A DNA stretch of 64,000 nucleotides from SAR116 cluster bacterium AG-355-O21. Its GTDB lineage: Bacteria; Pseudomonadota; Alphaproteobacteria; Thalassobaculales; Thalassobaculaceae. The position numbers and the translations under genes are program-made. Shown here piece after piece: positions 38,459-48,910 of this stretch (within the stretch, counting starts at the first letter, position 1; the number at the start of each line of letters is the position of its first letter). The notes below the pieces were generated by a model that saw nothing but the letters and a program-made list of their open reading frames with translations, was not told the origin of the DNA and made no database searches. The stretch covers positions 29,229 to 93,228 of the forward strand of contig QCEM01000004.1 in the NCBI GenBank assembly GCA_003280605.1, written 5' to 3'.

Positions 38459-38482
38459 CGCCGCCACCAATGGGTGGCGGCG
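38459..38482 (+). terminator. Hairpin after hupB
   Basis: A perfect 10-bp GC-rich stem (CGCCGCCACC / GGTGGCGGCG) with tetraloop AATG begins 28 bases after the hupB stop. The trailing TATTACTTT is only partly T-rich. It is probably the hupB terminator. Confidence 0.6.
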
Positions 38483-38556
38483 TATTACTTTGCGGGCGGC
38501 ATCGTCCCGCTTTGCTAATCATCGCAGCTGCAAGTTTGCGGTTATATTATGCGACA

Positions 38557-38632
38557 GGGCGCTTAGCTCAGCTGGGAGAGCGTCTGGTTTACACCCAGAA
38601 GGTCGGCGGTTCGATCCCGTCAGCGCCCACCA
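38557..38632 (+). tRNA. tRNA-Val (TAC)
   Basis: A 76-base cloverleaf with acceptor stem GGGCGCT/AGCGCCC, anticodon TAC at 38590-38592 within a TCTGG/CCAGA stem, and encoded CCA (38630-38632). Confidence 0.97.
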
Positions 38633-38651
38633 TTTCATAGCGGCCGGGCGG

Positions 38652-39059
38652 CTACATATGTTTACCGTGTAAAATCACATGATTGTACAGGCTTCGTAAA
38701 TCCGCGCGGATTTCGGTCGTTACCCTGCCGCTTTCGATTGCCACGCGATAAGCGATGATGTCACGGCGCAGACTCGGCGAAATGTTCACACTGTTAATCA
38801 AAGCGTCATACATTTCTTGCGGTGTTGCTTGGCTCAACGGAACCGGCTTGCTTGGTGCTTCAGGCGGCAAATCTGCCTCTGCGGGACGGGATCTTACAGG
38901 CAGCAATTTGCGCGGCAGGATCAATTCATCCCAGGTTAAGCCGTATTGATCGAGGATCTTGTTGACGGCTGCCGCTGCATTCAGAACCTCACCATCGCTA
39001 TGACTTTTCAATACATTGACCAGTTTTGTGAGTCGGTCATAATCAGCAGCATTCATCAT
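38652..39059 (-). CDS. Conserved hypothetical protein, 135 residues
   Basis: A soluble protein without signal peptide or membrane segment. The N-terminal third (RLTKLVNVLKSHSDGEVLNAAAAVNKILDQYGLTWDELI) resembles a short helical module that I recall from many alphaproteobacterial and phage proteins, with the pattern DGE-x-x-x-AA. A Pro-rich linker (about residues 55-75) leads to a second helical part. It lies alone between tRNA-Val and tRNA-Asp on the opposite strand. The start may be either of two adjacent ATGs. No function can be assigned. Confidence 0.7.
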   Translation of the reverse strand: MMNAADYDRLTKLVNVLKSHSDGEVLNAAAAVNKILDQYGLTWDELILPRKLLPVRSRPAEADLPPEAPSKPVPLSQATPQEMYDALINSVNISPSLRRDIIAYRVAIESGRVTTEIRADLRSLYNHVILHGKHM

Positions 39060-39256
39060 AACGGAGACAAGGCCTGTCTGTTCTGGCTGTATGGACTAGC
39101 CAGCGGGTGGCCGTCAGCGGTGCATCGGTTATAAAACAGTCATCAGGCTATCTCAATCAAAAACAAAAAAGGTTAAGCCGTCGCGCTTGACAGCGGATAA
39201 GGGACGCAGTACATCGACCGCCTTGGTATCTGCACGAGACAGATGCTGCGGATTGA

Positions 39257-39333
<77 letters not shown>

Positions 39334-39542
39334 CTCACCGCCGCCAATCGTTCCCTTAAATTGCCTGTAAATCGTGCCAAGCCGGGATGTTTGCGGTTTC
39401 ACAACCGTGCAAGCGACAATTTGTCATCAACGGTTTGCCAAGTTTTCGTCGTTTTCAGCCGAATTAGCGTGTTCGGCATCTTCCCTTGGTCCCGAAGGCC
39501 AATTATAGTGCGCGAGCGATGTGGTTACGGGAAAGTAGGATC

Positions 39543-39926
39543 ATGACTGTACAAGACGCATTGCCGGGTTTGCTGCAAGAATATCTGCCGATCTTGATTT
39601 TCTTGATGATTGCAATCGGGCTCGCCGTTGTGATGGCGTTTGGCTCAATGATTATTGGGCCGAGCCGGCCAGACTCGGAAAAGTTATCAGCCTACGAATG
39701 TGGCTTTGAAGCCTTCAATGATAGCCGTGGGCAATTTGATGTGCGGTTCTATTTGGTGGCCATTCTGTTTATCATTTTCGATCTCGAAGTTGCCTTTCTG
39801 TTCCCGTGGGCAGTCTCGCTGTCGGACGTCGGGCTGTTTGGGTTCTGGTCGATGGTGTTGTTCCTTGGGGTGTTAACCATCGGGTTTATTTACGAGTGGA
39901 AAAAAGGAGCCTTGGAATGGGAGTGA
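39543..39926 (+). CDS. nuoA: NADH:quinone oxidoreductase subunit A
   Basis: NuoA is a three-span membrane subunit at the junction of the peripheral and membrane arms of respiratory complex I. The product (127 residues from the ATG at 39543) has the conserved loop [12 protein letters not shown], with its Cys, and [22 protein letters not shown]. The frame extends 19 codons upstream without similarity. It opens the 14-gene nuo operon; TATAGT at 39504-39509 is a possible -10 element in the 209-base leader, though no good -35 is visible. nuoB overlaps by 10 bases. Confidence 0.96.
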   Translation: MTVQDALPGLLQEYLPILIFLMIAIGLAVVMAFGSMIIGPSRPDSEKLSAYECGFEAFNDSRGQFDVRFYLVAILFIIFDLEVAFLFPWAVSLSDVGLFGFWSMVLFLGVLTIGFIYEWKKGALEWE

Positions 39927-40468
39927 TTGGGTCAGAAATCGGTGCTGGCGCGGCATTGCCGCAAGGTGCTGACCAAGATGCCATCCTGGGCGCTGTTGGC
40001 GACGAATTGCGCGATAAGGGCTTTGTCATCGCGCAGGCCGATAAATTATTCAACTGGGCGCGCAGCGGCTCTTTGTGGCCAATGACCTTCGGGCTGGCAT
40101 GTTGTGCCGTCGAGATGATGCACACGGCCGCAAGTCGCTATGATATCGACCGCTTTGGGATGGTTTTTCGGCCAAGTCCACGGCAATCTGATGTGATGAT
40201 CGTGGCCGGTACGCTGACCAATAAAATGGCCCCGGCTTTACGCAAAGTTTACGACCAAATGCCAGAGCCGCGCTGGGTGATCTCCATGGGATCCTGTGCC
40301 AACGGCGGCGGTTATTACCATTACTCCTATTCAGTGGTGCGCGGCTGTGATCGGATCGTACCGGTAGATGTGTATGTTCCCGGCTGCCCGCCAACGGCTG
40401 AAGCGTTGCTTTACGGCGTTTTGCAACTGCAGAAAAAGATTAAACGAACGGCAACGATTGCGCGCTAG
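39917..40468 (+). CDS. nuoB: NADH:quinone oxidoreductase subunit B
   Basis: NuoB carries cluster N2, the last iron-sulfur centre before quinone. The product (183 residues) has the adjacent cysteines of [18 protein letters not shown] and VPGCPPTAE, which together ligate N2. AAAAGGAG lies before the ATG at 39917; the open frame upstream of that is nuoA in another frame. The N-terminal tail of about 35 residues is poorly conserved, as usual. Confidence 0.97.
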   Translation: MGVIGSEIGAGAALPQGADQDAILGAVGDELRDKGFVIAQADKLFNWARSGSLWPMTFGLACCAVEMMHTAASRYDIDRFGMVFRPSPRQSDVMIVAGTLTNKMAPALRKVYDQMPEPRWVISMGSCANGGGYYHYSYSVVRGCDRIVPVDVYVPGCPPTAEALLYGVLQLQKKIKRTATIAR

Positions 40469-40507
40469 CAAATCGGTAAATTGTGTCAGCAAAGCGGGAG
40501 TCAAAAA

Positions 40508-41140
40508 ATGGCTGTGGCCGAAGACAACGGGCTCGTCAATGAGCTGGGCGAATATGTGGCTGCGCAATTGGGTGCCAAACTTGACGCGGTGACATTCGTT
40601 AACGGCGAATTGGCGATTAAGACATCGGCGGCGCATATCACGGCTGTGCTGAACTTTTTGCGCGATGACAGCCGCTGCCAATTTAAGGCTTTGATGGATT
40701 TAACGGTTGTAGACTTTCCCACCCGCGCGCGGCGCTTTGACGTGGTGTATAACCTGCTCAGCATTGCCCACGCGCAGCGCATTCGGATAAAGCTTGAATG
40801 CGATGAGGAAACGCCGGTGCCATCGGTTGCCGGCATTTATAGCTCTGCGGCATGGAACGAGCGTGAGGCTTGGGATATGTACGGCGTCTATTTTGCCGAT
40901 CATCCTGATTTACGGCGTTTGTTGACCGACTATGGTTTCGAGGGTCATCCGCTGCGCAAAGACTTCCCGCTCACCGGGCATGTACAAGTGCGCTATGACG
41001 AGCTTGCCAAGCGAGTCGTGCAGGAACCTGTGGAACTGGCCCAAGATTTCCGCAGTTTCGACTATCTGTCGCCGTGGGAGGGCGCGCAAGCGGCGCTGCC
41101 AGGTGACGAAAAGGCGAAGGATGGTGATACCGATGGCTGA
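40508..41140 (+). CDS. nuoC: NADH:quinone oxidoreductase subunit C
   Basis: NuoC is a peripheral-arm scaffold subunit next to NuoD. The product (210 residues from the ATG at 40508, preceded by GGGAG) has the family signature [38 protein letters not shown] split over about residues 120-160. The subunit is separate from NuoD, unlike the E. coli NuoCD fusion. The end overlaps nuoD by 8 bases. Confidence 0.96.
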   Translation: MAVAEDNGLVNELGEYVAAQLGAKLDAVTFVNGELAIKTSAAHITAVLNFLRDDSRCQFKALMDLTVVDFPTRARRFDVVYNLLSIAHAQRIRIKLECDEETPVPSVAGIYSSAAWNEREAWDMYGVYFADHPDLRRLLTDYGFEGHPLRKDFPLTGHVQVRYDELAKRVVQEPVELAQDFRSFDYLSPWEGAQAALPGDEKAKDGDTDG

Positions 41141-42311
41141 AGCTCAGATTAAGCCACTGACACTCAATTTTGGCCCGCAGCACCCGGCCGCCCATGGCGT
41201 CTTGCGCTTGGTGCTTGAAATGGATGGTGAGGTTGTCCACCGTGCCGACCCGCATATCGGCCTGCTTCACCGCGGCACGGAAAAGCTTATTGAGCATAAG
41301 ACCTATTTACAGGCCGTACCGTATTTCGACCGGCTGGATTATGTTTCGCCAATGGCACAGGAGCATACTTTTGCGCTTGCTGTTGAGAAGCTTTTGGGCG
41401 TTGAAGTGCCGCAACGCGGGCAATATGTGCGGGTGTTGTTCTCAGAAATCTCCCGGGTCCTAAACCATATCTTGAACATCACCACATTCGCCATCGACGT
41501 GGGTGCCATGACGCCGTTGTTATGGGGCTTTGAAGAGCGTGAAATTTTGATGGAATTTTACGAGCGTGTTTGCGGTGCCCGCTTGCATGCAGCTTATTTC
41601 CGGCCTGGTGGCGTTCACCAAGACCTTCCGGCCGGCCTTGCCGACGATATTTATGCCTGGGCCGACAAATTTCCAAAGTTCATAGCCGACCTCGAAGGCT
41701 TGCTGACCGAAAACCGCATTTTCAAGCAGCGAACGGTTGATATCGGCGTTGTTGACCGTGAAAAAGCGCTGGATCTTGGTTTCAGCGGTCCATGCATCCG
41801 TGGCTCGGGCGTGCCCTGGGATTTACGGAAGGCACAGCCTTATGATGTCTACGACAAAATGGACTTCCAAGTGGCCATTGGTAACACCGGCGACTGCTAT
41901 GCCCGCTACTTGGTGCGCGTCGAGGAAATGCGGCAAAGCTTGCGCATCATCAAGCAATGCCTGGAACAGATGCCTGACGGCCCGGTGATGACCGAAGATC
42001 ACAAGATTGCCCCACCGCGGCGCAGCGACATGAAGCAATCAATGGAAGCGATGATTCATCACTTCAAGCTGTACACCGAGGGCTATCGAGTGCCGGCGGG
42101 TGAAACCTATACAGCGGTTGAAGCACCAAAGGGTGAATTTGGCATCTATCTGGTTTCCGATGGCACAAATCGGCCCTATAAGTGCAAAATTCGAGCCCCT
42201 GGATTCGCCTTTTTATCGGCGATGGATGCCATGTCACGGGGCCACATGCTGGCCGACACGGTGGCCATCATCGGCTCGTTAGATATCGTTTTCGGGGAGA
42301 TTGACCGATGA
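41133..42311 (+). CDS. nuoD: NADH:quinone oxidoreductase subunit D
   Basis: NuoD forms much of the quinone-binding cavity with NuoB. The product (392 residues from the ATG at 41133) has [11 protein letters not shown] (residues 12-22, with the quinone-site His), [12 protein letters not shown] and the C-terminal [11 protein letters not shown] and [12 protein letters not shown]. The start agrees with AAGGATGG just upstream and with the family N-terminus. ATGA overlap with nuoE. Confidence 0.97.
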   Translation: MAEAQIKPLTLNFGPQHPAAHGVLRLVLEMDGEVVHRADPHIGLLHRGTEKLIEHKTYLQAVPYFDRLDYVSPMAQEHTFALAVEKLLGVEVPQRGQYVRVLFSEISRVLNHILNITTFAIDVGAMTPLLWGFEEREILMEFYERVCGARLHAAYFRPGGVHQDLPAGLADDIYAWADKFPKFIADLEGLLTENRIFKQRTVDIGVVDREKALDLGFSGPCIRGSGVPWDLRKAQPYDVYDKMDFQVAIGNTGDCYARYLVRVEEMRQSLRIIKQCLEQMPDGPVMTEDHKIAPPRRSDMKQSMEAMIHHFKLYTEGYRVPAGETYTAVEAPKGEFGIYLVSDGTNRPYKCKIRAPGFAFLSAMDAMSRGHMLADTVAIIGSLDIVFGEIDR

Positions 42312-42946
42312 GCGGAGGAGGGATTGCAGCCGAGCAACCAGCCAGCTTTGCGTTCACCGCCGAGAATGAAGCCAAAGCTGAAGCTCTGATCGCAAAATAC
42401 CCGGAAGGCCGCCAACAAAGTGCGGTGATGGCCTTGCTCGACTTGGCGCAACGCCAGCATGATAACTGGATCCCGATGGCGGCGATTGACGTCATCGGTG
42501 CCAAGCTTGAAATGGCCCCCATCCGCGTCTTGGAGGTGGCAACCTTTTATTCGATGTACAATATGGCCCCGGTTGGCGCGTTTTATTTGCAAGCGTGCCG
42601 GACGACGCCGTGTTGGTTGCGTGGCTCCGATAACGTCATCAAAGCGATTCGTGACAAGCTGGGCATTGCCAATAAACAAATGACCGACGACGGTAAATTT
42701 TCGTTGTTGGAAGTTGAATGCTTGGGTGCATGCGCGAACGCGCCTGTGCTGCAAGTGAACGATAATTTTTATGAAGACTTAGATTACGCCGGAACCGTCG
42801 CGCTTCTGGATAAATTAGCAGAAGGCGAAATACCAACGCCAGGGTCAACATCGGGGCGCACCGGCGCAATGCCTGCCCCGGGGGCGACGTCGCTGACCAG
42901 CGCAGGCGGTGGTGCAGGGGCCACAGGCGATGTGGGAGAAGATTGA
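42308..42946 (+). CDS. nuoE: NADH:quinone oxidoreductase subunit E
   Basis: NuoE is the 24-kDa-type subunit of the NADH dehydrogenase module and carries 2Fe-2S cluster N1a. The 212-residue product has a thioredoxin-like domain with the ligands in ACRTTPC and ECLGAC. The final 35-40 residues are a Gly/Ala/Pro/Thr-rich tail of no recognisable fold. The TGA overlaps the nuoF ATG. Confidence 0.96.
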   Translation: MSGGGIAAEQPASFAFTAENEAKAEALIAKYPEGRQQSAVMALLDLAQRQHDNWIPMAAIDVIGAKLEMAPIRVLEVATFYSMYNMAPVGAFYLQACRTTPCWLRGSDNVIKAIRDKLGIANKQMTDDGKFSLLEVECLGACANAPVLQVNDNFYEDLDYAGTVALLDKLAEGEIPTPGSTSGRTGAMPAPGATSLTSAGGGAGATGDVGED

Positions 42947-44250
42947 TGTTACAGGACCAAGATCGTATTTTCACAAATCTTTATGGCCTTCAAGACTGGG
43001 GCCTCGACGGTGCCCGCAGTCGGGGTGACTGGGACGGCACCAAGGCAATTTTAGCCAAAGGCACCGAGCAGATCATCGAGGAGGTCAAGGCCTCAGGTTT
43101 GCGCGGCCGCGGCGGTGCCGGTTTCTCGACCGGCATGAAATGGTCTTTCATGCCCAAAGAAGTTGGCGATCGACCCCATTACCTGGTCATTAATGCAGAT
43201 GAGTCGGAGCCTGGAACATGTAAGGATCGTGAGATTTTACGCCATGATCCTCATAAATTGGTTGAAGGCGCGCTGATCGCCAGCTTTGCGATGCAAGCTC
43301 ATACTGCGTTCATCTATGTGCGCGGCGAATTCTACAATGAAGCAGCCCGCCTGCAGGCCGCCATTGACCAAGCCCGTGAGGCCGGATTGATTGGCAAGAA
43401 CGCCTGCGGCAGCGGTTGGGATTTTGATATTGTCCTGCATCGTGGTGCCGGGGCTTATATTTGCGGCGAAGAATCAGCGATGCTGGAAAGCCTTGAGGGC
43501 AAAAAAGGCCAGCCGCGCATGAAACCGCCGTTCCCGGCGGCCTCGGGCATTTATGGTTGTCCGACAACGGTGAATAATGTTGAGAGCATTGCGGTGGTGC
43601 CGACGATCTTGCGCCGTGGGCCGGAATGGTTCGCTGGTTTTGGCCGTCCGAACAACACCGGCACGAAACTTTTTTGCATTTCAGGCCATGTGAACAATCC
43701 CTGCACTGTCGAAGAAGAGATGAGCATCCCGTTGCGCGACCTGCTTGAGCGTCATGCCGGCGGTGTCATCGGTGGGTGGGACAATTTATTAGCCGTTATC
43801 CCAGGCGGTTCCTCGGTGCCGTGCCTGCCGCAGGACGTCTGCGGCGATATGTTGATGGATTTCGATGCCTTGCGTGAGGTCAAGTCGGGTCTTGGGACAG
43901 CAGCCGTTATCGTCATGGCAAAAGAGGCCTTTGGCCGGCAAACCGATATCATCGAAGCGATCCAGCGGCTGTCGCATTTTTATATGCATGAAAGCTGTGG
44001 CCAATGCACGCCGTGCCGCGAAGGGACGGGCTGGATGTATCGGGTGATGAGCCGGCTGGTGACAGGTGATGCCGAAATTGCCGAAATCGATGCCCTAGAA
44101 GAGGTAACGCGGCAGGTGGAAGGCCATACAATTTGCGCCCTTGGTGATGCAGCGGCATGGCCAATTCAGGGGTTGATCCGGCATTTCCGGCCGGAGATTG
44201 AAAATCGTATTGTCAGCCGCAAGGCAGCAATACCAGCGGCGGCCGAATAA
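42946..44250 (+). CDS. nuoF: NADH:quinone oxidoreductase subunit F
   Basis: NuoF binds NADH, FMN and 4Fe-4S cluster N3, so it is the electron entry point. The product (434 residues) has the nucleotide-binding [16 protein letters not shown] (about residues 50-65), [14 protein letters not shown], and the cluster ligands [15 protein letters not shown] at 42946 is preferred to the TTG one codon earlier. Confidence 0.97.
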   Translation: MLQDQDRIFTNLYGLQDWGLDGARSRGDWDGTKAILAKGTEQIIEEVKASGLRGRGGAGFSTGMKWSFMPKEVGDRPHYLVINADESEPGTCKDREILRHDPHKLVEGALIASFAMQAHTAFIYVRGEFYNEAARLQAAIDQAREAGLIGKNACGSGWDFDIVLHRGAGAYICGEESAMLESLEGKKGQPRMKPPFPAASGIYGCPTTVNNVESIAVVPTILRRGPEWFAGFGRPNNTGTKLFCISGHVNNPCTVEEEMSIPLRDLLERHAGGVIGGWDNLLAVIPGGSSVPCLPQDVCGDMLMDFDALREVKSGLGTAAVIVMAKEAFGRQTDIIEAIQRLSHFYMHESCGQCTPCREGTGWMYRVMSRLVTGDAEIAEIDALEEVTRQVEGHTICALGDAAAWPIQGLIRHFRPEIENRIVSRKAAIPAAAE

Positions 44251-44272
44251 TCGGCGGGACGGAGAGAGAACA

Positions 44273-46339
44273 ATGCCTAAGTTGACAGTCAACGGGGTAG
44301 AAGTCGAAGTCGACGCAGGATCGACGGTCCTGCAGGCCTGTGAGGAAGCCGGCGTCGAAATCCCGCGCTTTTGTTACCACGACCGGCTGTCGGTCGCCGG
44401 CAACTGCCGGATGTGCTTGGTCGAAATGGAGCGGGCACCGAAGCCAATTGCCTCCTGTGCCATGCCCGCCGGTGACGGCATGGTCATCCGAACCGATACC
44501 GAAACGGTGACCAAGGCGCGCAAAGGGGTGATGGAATTTCTGCTCATTAACCATCCCCTTGATTGCCCAATCTGTGACCAAGGCGGCGAGTGCGACCTGC
44601 AAGATCAGGCCATGGGCTACGGCCATGATGACAGCCGGTATGACGAGCTGAAGCGCTCTGTGGTCGATAAAAACATGGGTCCGTTGGTGAAAACCATCAT
44701 GACTCGTTGCATCCATTGCACCCGCTGCGTCCGGTTCACAACCGAAGTCGCCGGGGTTGATCAAATGGGGCTTTTGAATCGCGGCGAGAATGCCGAAATC
44801 ACTACCTATTTAGAACAGGCCCTGGATTCCGAATTATCAGGAAACGTGGTCGATCTTTGTCCTGTTGGGGCGCTGACATCGAAGCCTTATGCCTTTGCGG
44901 CGCGGCCGTGGGAGCTGAAAAAAACTGAAACCATTGATGTGATGGACGCGATGGGTGCCAATGTCCGTGTTGACGCCCGTGGCGGCCAGGTTCTGCGGGT
45001 GCTGCCGCGGTTACATGAAGACATCAATGAAGAATGGATTTCCGATAAAACTCGGCACGCCTGCGACGGCTTGGCACGACAACGCCTCGATCGTCCGTAC
45101 ATCCGTCGTGACGGCCGTTTGCAGCCTGCCAGCTGGGAAGAAGCCCTGGCCGCTGTGGCCGCAAAGATGGCGGCGACGCAGAGCGCTAAAATTGCTGCCA
45201 TCGTTGGCGATCAAGTTGACAGTGAAGCGATGTTCGCACTGAAACAGTTGATGGACGCCAAAGGCGTGCTGAGTGTCGATTGCCGCCAAGACGGTGCCAA
45301 AATTGGCGGTCAGGCGCGGGCCGGTTACTTGTTCAACAGTGGTTTTGCAGCGGTCGAGGAGGCGGACGCCTTACTTCTGGTCGGCAGCAATCCGCGCTGG
45401 GAAGCGCCTGTTTGGAATGCCCGGGTGCGGAAACGCTGGTTAAGCCCCGGGGCCTTTCCGATTGGCTTGGTCGGCGCCGCGGCGCCGCTGACCTATGATC
45501 ATGAACACCTGGGAAGCGATGTTGCGACGTTGCAAGCGATTGCCGATGGCAGCCACCCGTTTGCGGATGTCTTGAAATCGGCTTCGCGGCCGATGTTGGT
45601 GATCGGAATGGGTGCGCTTAGCCGGGACGATGGCGCGACAATGCTTGGTTTGGCGCGGCAAATTGCTGAAAATTGTAATTTGGTGTCGGATGATTGGAAT
45701 GGTTTCAATGTGTTGCATACCGCCGCATCCCGTGTCGCCGGCCTGGACCTGGGGCTAATCCCAGGCGCTGGTGGCCATGATGTGGCCGGTATTTTAGCGG
45801 CGGCGAAATCAGGCGATATGGATATGGTTTATCTGCTCGCCGCCGATGAAATCGACAGTGATCAATTTGGCGATGCTTTTGTGGTGTACCAAGGCCATCA
45901 CGGTGATCGCGGCGCTCATCGTGCCGATGTGATCCTGCCGGGCGCCGCCTATACCGAAAAAGATGCGCTTTACATCAATGCCGAGGGCCGTGTGCAAATG
46001 GCCTTACGGGCGGTTTTCCCACCGGGTGAAGCGCGCGAAGATTGGAAGATTCTGCGGGCTTTGGCCGGCGCTTTAGGGATTGACCTGGGCTATAATGATT
46101 TGGCCGGTTTGCGTGCTACATTGGTCGCTCAACATCCACATTTTGAGCTGATCGATATTCAAGAACCGGGCGAATGGGGTGCCTTTGGTGAAATTTCGAC
46201 CCCTGAGGACACACCATTCGAGACATCGATTAATAATTTCTATATGACCGACCCCATTAGTCGTGCCTCGGAAACCATGGCGCAGTGCAGCCAAGCGTTT
46301 GTCGAAGATAAGATGGCCCGTACCGGTACGGACGGATAA
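44273..46339 (+). CDS. nuoG: NADH:quinone oxidoreductase subunit G
   Basis: NuoG carries iron-sulfur clusters N1b, N4 and N5 in its N-terminal part. The product (688 residues from the ATG at 44273, preceded by GGAG) has C34, C45, C48 and C62 for the 2Fe-2S centre, then H94, C98, C101 and C107, then TRCIHCTRCVRF with the CxxCxxC set. The molybdopterin-oxidoreductase-like C-terminal domain follows without cofactor. The length fits the shorter mitochondrial-like form, not the 900-residue E. coli one. Confidence 0.96.
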   Translation: MPKLTVNGVEVEVDAGSTVLQACEEAGVEIPRFCYHDRLSVAGNCRMCLVEMERAPKPIASCAMPAGDGMVIRTDTETVTKARKGVMEFLLINHPLDCPICDQGGECDLQDQAMGYGHDDSRYDELKRSVVDKNMGPLVKTIMTRCIHCTRCVRFTTEVAGVDQMGLLNRGENAEITTYLEQALDSELSGNVVDLCPVGALTSKPYAFAARPWELKKTETIDVMDAMGANVRVDARGGQVLRVLPRLHEDINEEWISDKTRHACDGLARQRLDRPYIRRDGRLQPASWEEALAAVAAKMAATQSAKIAAIVGDQVDSEAMFALKQLMDAKGVLSVDCRQDGAKIGGQARAGYLFNSGFAAVEEADALLLVGSNPRWEAPVWNARVRKRWLSPGAFPIGLVGAAAPLTYDHEHLGSDVATLQAIADGSHPFADVLKSASRPMLVIGMGALSRDDGATMLGLARQIAENCNLVSDDWNGFNVLHTAASRVAGLDLGLIPGAGGHDVAGILAAAKSGDMDMVYLLAADEIDSDQFGDAFVVYQGHHGDRGAHRADVILPGAAYTEKDALYINAEGRVQMALRAVFPPGEAREDWKILRALAGALGIDLGYNDLAGLRATLVAQHPHFELIDIQEPGEWGAFGEISTPEDTPFETSINNFYMTDPISRASETMAQCSQAFVEDKMARTGTDG

Positions 46340-46360
46340 GGCAAGGGTGGAGACAAGCAT

Positions 46361-47374
46361 ATGATCGAACAAGTCATCACCCAAGCTTGGCCCGTCATTC
46401 TCATTGTTGCTAAGATTTTAGCGATTGTTGTGCCGCTTTTGCTTGCCGTCGCTTATCTGACCTATGCGGAGCGTAAGGTCATTGGTGCGATGCAGCTGCG
46501 GAAGGGGCCAAACGTTGTTGGCCCCTTTGGTTTAGGGCAGCCGCTTGCCGACGGCTTGAAGCTGTTCATCAAAGAAACGATTTTACCGGCCGGTGCCAAT
46601 AAAACGGTCTTCATCATGGCACCGATGTTGACGTTCATCCTGAGCTTAATTGCCTGGGCAGTGATTCCCTTCGATTCTGGGATGGTGTTAGCGGATATCA
46701 ACGTCGGTGTGCTGTACCTGTTTGCGATTTCATCGCTGGGGGTCTATGGCGTCATCATGGCCGGTTGGGCCTCGAATTCGAAATATGCCTTTTTAGGTGC
46801 CTTGCGGTCCGCCGCACAAATGGTCTCATATGAAGTCTCAATCGGTTTTGTGATGGTAACGGTGCTGCTGTGTGTCGGCTCGCTGAACCTGACCGCTGTT
46901 GTTGAAGCGCAGCGTAACCTGTGGTTCTTCATTCCGTTATTCCCGATGTTTGTGATCTTTTTCATCTCAACATTGGCGGAAACAAACCGGCATCCGTTTG
47001 ACTTACCGGAAGGTGAGTCGGAGATCGTTGCCGGGTTCTTTGTTGAATATTCGGCAATGAGCTTTGCGCTGTTCTTCCTTGGTGAATACGCCAACATGAT
47101 CCTGATGAGCGCGATGACCGCGATCTTATTTCTCGGCGGTTGGTTGCCGATCATGGACATTGCGCCCTTTAATTGGATTCCAGGCCCGCTTTGGCTCATC
47201 GCCAAAACCTGTTTCGTGCTGTTTTTCTTCCTCTGGGTACGGGCTACGTTCCCGCGCTATCGGTATGACCAATTGATGCGTCTTGGGTGGAAAATTTTTT
47301 TACCATTCTCGTTGTTTTGGGTCATTGCGACAGCCGGCGTGCTGGTTGCCTTTGACCTGCTGCCGAACGCTTAA
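46361..47374 (+). CDS. nuoH: NADH:quinone oxidoreductase subunit H
   Basis: NuoH is the eight-span membrane subunit that closes the quinone chamber and links to the proton channels. The 337-residue product has [18 protein letters not shown] (residues 31-48) and the acidic loop [20 protein letters not shown], both family signatures, and [21 protein letters not shown] near the end. Confidence 0.97.
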   Translation: MIEQVITQAWPVILIVAKILAIVVPLLLAVAYLTYAERKVIGAMQLRKGPNVVGPFGLGQPLADGLKLFIKETILPAGANKTVFIMAPMLTFILSLIAWAVIPFDSGMVLADINVGVLYLFAISSLGVYGVIMAGWASNSKYAFLGALRSAAQMVSYEVSIGFVMVTVLLCVGSLNLTAVVEAQRNLWFFIPLFPMFVIFFISTLAETNRHPFDLPEGESEIVAGFFVEYSAMSFALFFLGEYANMILMSAMTAILFLGGWLPIMDIAPFNWIPGPLWLIAKTCFVLFFFLWVRATFPRYRYDQLMRLGWKIFLPFSLFWVIATAGVLVAFDLLPNA

Positions 47375-47388
47375 GGGAGCGCTGAATA

Positions 47389-47877
47389 ATGTCGATTTCC
47401 GAACGTCCAGACCGCGGCCTGCTGCTGACCGAACTTGTGTCCGGCATGTGGCTAACTTTGCGGTACATGTTCAAGAAAAAGCACACCATCAATTACCCTT
47501 ATGAAAAAGGCCATTTGAGCCCGCGTTTCCGCGGCGAACATGCGCTGCGGCGGTATCCCAACGGTGAGGAACGCTGCATCGCCTGCAAGCTTTGCGAAGC
47601 TGTTTGTCCGGCACAAGCCATCACCATTGAAGCCGAGCCGCGAGATGATGGCAGCCGGCGCACAACCCGATACGATATCGACATGACAAAATGTATCTAC
47701 TGCGGCTTCTGCCAAGAAGCCTGCCCGGTGGATGCCATTGTCGAAGGTCCGAATTTTGAATTTGCGACCGAGACCCGTGAAGAATTGTTTTATAACAAAG
47801 ACAAATTGCTGGCTAACGGTGACCGCTGGGAGCGGGAGATCGCTCTCAATCTGGCGCAAGATGCACCGTATCGTTAA
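47389..47877 (+). CDS. nuoI: NADH:quinone oxidoreductase subunit I
   Basis: NuoI is the 8Fe ferredoxin-like subunit carrying clusters N6a and N6b between NuoG and NuoB. The 162-residue product has the two CxxCxxCxxxCP sets, [12 protein letters not shown] and [12 protein letters not shown]. The N-terminal amphipathic part anchors it to the membrane arm. A 102-base gap, the longest inside the operon, follows. Confidence 0.97.
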   Translation: MSISERPDRGLLLTELVSGMWLTLRYMFKKKHTINYPYEKGHLSPRFRGEHALRRYPNGEERCIACKLCEAVCPAQAITIEAEPRDDGSRRTTRYDIDMTKCIYCGFCQEACPVDAIVEGPNFEFATETREELFYNKDKLLANGDRWEREIALNLAQDAPYR

Positions 47878-47979
47878 CCATCAAGCGAACAAAAGGTATA
47901 TCGAAGGCGTGAATAACGGCAGAAAGAATCAACAACGCGCGCATCTAATCGTGAAGCGTGATGCCGTAGGGGGGAAATC

Positions 47980-48591
47980 GTGATCCAAGCGCTGGTGTTC
48001 TATTTATTTGCCACCGTCACTGTCCTATCGGCAGTCATGGTGGTGACGTCGCGCAATCCGGTCCATTCGGTATTGTTCCTGATTTTAGCGTTTTTTAATG
48101 CGGCCGCGCTATTCTTGCTCATGGGGGCGGAATTCATCGCCATGATGCTGGTGGTTGTTTATGTGGGCGCCGTCGCGGTTCTGTTTTTGTTTGTGGTGAT
48201 GATGCTGGACATCAATTTCACCGCCTTGCGCCAGGGTTTCCAAACCTACCTGCCGATTGGTCTGTTAATCGGGGTGGTGCTTTTTGTCGAAATCTTAATT
48301 TCCCTTGGCGCCTGGAGCATCGGCCCGGAGATGATTGCCGCGGCTTCGGCACCGACACCGGCACCGGCGGATGTTTCCAACACCAAAGCCATCGGCAAAT
48401 TGCTGTACACACAATATGTGCTGCTGTTTCAAATTTCAGGTTTGATCCTGTTGGTGGCAATGATCGGGGCGATCGTTCTGACCTTGCGTCAACGCCCAGG
48501 GGTTTTGCGCCAAACAATTAGCGAACAGGTCAGTCGGCGGCCGGCAGATGTGGTCAGTTTGGTTGATGTCAACAAGGGCGAGGGTGTTTGA
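47980..48591 (+). CDS. nuoJ: NADH:quinone oxidoreductase subunit J
   Basis: NuoJ is a five-span membrane subunit with the flexible third helix of complex I ([19 protein letters not shown]). The 203-residue product starts with GTG at 47980, preceded by a run of six G. The stop of a possible 24-codon frame (47909-47983) overlaps this GTG. nuoK begins one base after the nuoJ stop. Confidence 0.95.
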   Translation: MIQALVFYLFATVTVLSAVMVVTSRNPVHSVLFLILAFFNAAALFLLMGAEFIAMMLVVVYVGAVAVLFLFVVMMLDINFTALRQGFQTYLPIGLLIGVVLFVEILISLGAWSIGPEMIAAASAPTPAPADVSNTKAIGKLLYTQYVLLFQISGLILLVAMIGAIVLTLRQRPGVLRQTISEQVSRRPADVVSLVDVNKGEGV

Positions 48592-48592
48592 C

Positions 48593-48904
48593 ATGTTGGA
48601 GATTGGCTTAGGGCATTATCTGACCGTTGCGGCAATCCTGTTTACGCTCGGCATTGTTGGCATTTTTATTAACCGGAAAAACGTCATCGTCATTCTGATG
48701 TCGGTTGAATTGATGTTGCTGGCTGTGAACATCAATCTGGTCGCATTCTCATCATTTTTGAATGATCTGGCCGGGCAAATCTTTGCCATGTTTGTGCTGA
48801 CTGTCGCCGCTGCAGAAGCTGCGATCGGGCTGGCGATCCTGGTTGTCTACTTCCGTAACCGCGACTCCATCGCGGTTGAAGACATCAACATGATGAAAGG
48901 CTAG
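48593..48904 (+). CDS. nuoK: NADH:quinone oxidoreductase subunit K
   Basis: NuoK is a small three-span membrane subunit with the conserved glutamates of the proton path, seen in [10 protein letters not shown] and [10 protein letters not shown]. From the ATG at 48593 it is 103 residues, the family length; the longer open frame overlaps nuoJ only. Confidence 0.96.
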   Translation: MLEIGLGHYLTVAAILFTLGIVGIFINRKNVIVILMSVELMLLAVNINLVAFSSFLNDLAGQIFAMFVLTVAAAEAAIGLAILVVYFRNRDSIAVEDINMMKG

Positions 48905-48910
48905 GGAAGC

